The notes below the pieces were generated by a model. The model searched no databases. It was not told the origin of the DNA and saw only the letters and a program-made list of their open reading frames with translations. The translations under genes and the position numbers were made by a program. Positions 6,017 to 7,319 of a stretch of DNA of 7,319 nucleotides are shown here, piece after piece. Source of the DNA: Bdellovibrionales bacterium (GTDB taxonomy: Bacteria; Bdellovibrionota; Bdellovibrionia; Bdellovibrionales; JAMPXM01); NCBI GenBank assembly GCA_005793615.1, contig SXRI01000126.1, forward strand, positions 1 through 7,319, written 5' to 3'. The stretch's first letter is position 1, and the number at the start of each line of letters is the position of its first letter.

Positions 6017-7319
6017 TCAAAAGTTGAATTCCACACGTACCGCGAAGACCGAAGCAAAAGGAACGGTCGTCGAGCCCGACGGGGTTAGGATGTATTGAAA
6101 GTCAGGTTGAATCACCAAACCGTTACCCAAAATAGCGCGATAATTGAGTTCAATTGAAGTTTCCGTCGCTAGCACATCGTTGCCAGCTCTCGCTCTTGCT
6201 TGCCGATAGGGCTCGCTGAAAGTTACGGTCGTGAAGGCAACACCAGCCCGGTCCTCGGACCGTCCGGGGAAGAGGCCCTGAGTGACGATGCCGGCTTGAT
6301 GATCAGAGGCGACGGTGTTGGCGTCGGGATTGGCGAGACCGGCACGGATGAAGATCGCAAAATAATCACTGATACTTTGATCAATAAGAAGATAGGCTCC
6401 GGAATTGAGGGTCTTCTTGCTGCCGCTGACATCGTCGATCGATTTCGAGTATGACCAAGCACCAACTGCATATTTCACAGGAAGTTCTGTTGAACCTTCC
6501 TCTTCGACGCGGTTGTAGCCGACTTCACCGATTTGCAGAAGTCCATCGTCGTCGGGGCTCACGCGCATATGCGTGCCATGCGGTTCGCCCATTTGCCCGG
6601 CAACGCCGTTAAAGAGTGCCACTTGCGCATAGCAACTCTTCGAGGGTTCAGCGCGAAGGCGAAGCGATGGTGCGGTCACTGGAAAGATCGACGGGCCGTT
6701 GACTCCTGTTTGCGAAAGTTCGCGGCCAACGCCAAAGCTGCTATTGAAGAATAGTCCTGATGAATCCGTTGCGTAGAACTCACTATTGAGATCATGAAGT
6801 CCGGCTAAGAGCGAAGCCTTGTCATCAAAGAAAAGTTGTTGAAACCATGCTTCGTAGAGACGAAAGGTATCCACCGGGGTTTCGATGCTGCTTGAGACTT
6901 GGTTGTCGCCGATGTTCTTACTGGGATCGCCACCGTGATTACCCAAACCATAAAGAAAGACGCTGGCGCCCTTGAGACCTGCGAGTTTCTCGAGATCAAG
7001 GGCCGCACGGGCATCGAAATTTCCTAAGGTCTTCGCGCCGCGGTTGAGCCCGCCTGCAAGGGTCTCATTGTATTCGAACTTATAAATGAAATTCAGCTCT
7101 AGGCCTTGATCGGCGAGTCGCGTGCGCGCCCCGTTCCAGTCACCGGTGAGTCGCGGACGGTCAGCGGATTTTTCGAGCGGCACATCTTTGGCGGATTCTC
7201 TCTGCGCGGATCGAGTAGTCGAGTCAGGAGTTTGGATCACGCTCGAGGCGGGATCACGTTCCGAGTCGTTGGCCCGAGCCTCAACGCTCAGATGAGTAAC
7301 AGAACCTGTGAGTAGAAAC
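6017..7319 (-). CDS. OprB-family carbohydrate-selective porin, 5' end outside window
   Basis: This is an outer-membrane beta-barrel porin of the OprB type, a family that passes sugars and other small solutes. The characteristic early motif RLTGDWNGARTRLADQG is followed by alternating strand patterns to the end, with family-like segments such as LYEAWFQQLFFDDKASLLAGL. The chain ends RVEFNF, and a terminal Phe is the usual outer-membrane assembly signal. There is no SLH domain, as expected outside cyanobacteria. The only usable start codon in the window is a GTG at 7240, but the frame stays open for 26 more codons to the edge. Those codons encode FLLTGSVTHLSVEARA and then NDSERD, which is the end of a signal peptide with an Ala-Arg-Ala cut site. 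The true start is therefore beyond the window, and 433 residues are visible. The substrate is unknown. A lone cysteine in the barrel (SKSCYAQ) is mildly unusual. Confidence 0.92.
   Translation of the reverse strand, partial: FLLTGSVTHLSVEARANDSERDPASSVIQTPDSTTRSAQRESAKDVPLEKSADRPRLTGDWNGARTRLADQGLELNFIYKFEYNETLAGGLNRGAKTLGNFDARAALDLEKLAGLKGASVFLYGLGNHGGDPSKNIGDNQVSSSIETPVDTFRLYEAWFQQLFFDDKASLLAGLHDLNSEFYATDSSGLFFNSSFGVGRELSQTGVNGPSIFPVTAPSLRLRAEPSKSCYAQVALFNGVAGQMGEPHGTHMRVSPDDDGLLQIGEVGYNRVEEEGSTELPVKYAVGAWSYSKSIDDVSGSKKTLNSGAYLLIDQSISDYFAIFIRAGLANPDANTVASDHQAGIVTQGLFPGRSEDRAGVAFTTVTFSEPYRQARARAGNDVLATETSIELNYRAILGNGLVIQPDFQYILTPSGSTTVPFASVFAVRVEFNF

Noticed and set aside
6017..7240. Porin as a complete 407-residue gene starting at GTG 7240
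   Set aside because: The open frame and signal peptide tail continue to the window edge, so the gene is partial.

Overview
The window looks like a piece of a Gram-negative bacterial chromosome of roughly balanced base composition. The evidence is an outer-membrane porin ending in a C-terminal phenylalanine, several Sec-type signal peptides, and Shine-Dalgarno/sigma70-like signals. The taxon cannot be fixed from the sequence. No mobile element, tRNA, rRNA or CRISPR array is seen. Genes fill almost everything; the longest gene-free gap is about 150 bases.

Layout, left to right. Nearly all genes are on the minus strand, so read that strand from high to low coordinates. Positions 3-3088 hold a two-gene inner-membrane cation transport unit. 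A CorA-type channel comes first (2174-3088), and its stop overlaps the start of a P2-type cation ATPase (3-2186). The ATPase keeps all its catalytic motifs but its reading frame ends just after membrane segment 7, which suggests a frameshift or a C-terminal truncation near the window edge. Positions 3241-4135 hold two small exported proteins of unknown function, 19 bases apart and apparently co-transcribed from a good sigma70-like promoter at 4186-4214. Their divergent neighbour is a TetR-family regulator (4277-4921, TTG start), and the AT-rich gap between them carries a 12-base palindrome and other dyads suitable for an operator.

The regulator's 3' end overlaps by 77 bases the 3' end of a convergent minus-strand gene (4845-5888). 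That gene encodes an exported protein whose C-terminal half faintly resembles a GNAT/N-acyl-amino-acid-synthase fold. Upstream of it on the same strand is an OprB-family porin (6017-7319). The porin runs off the right edge: the in-window GTG is not its real start, because the frame continues upstream through the end of a signal peptide.

How the genes fit together is partly inference. The left block handles divalent cations across the inner membrane. The middle block is a regulator facing two exported proteins it may control. The right block is envelope-directed: a porin and an exported enzyme-like protein. No complete, clearly new multi-gene system is demonstrable. The most unusual points are the truncated ATPase frame, the exported GNAT-like protein, the 77-base convergent overlap, and the TetR-linked pair of uncharacterised secreted proteins.
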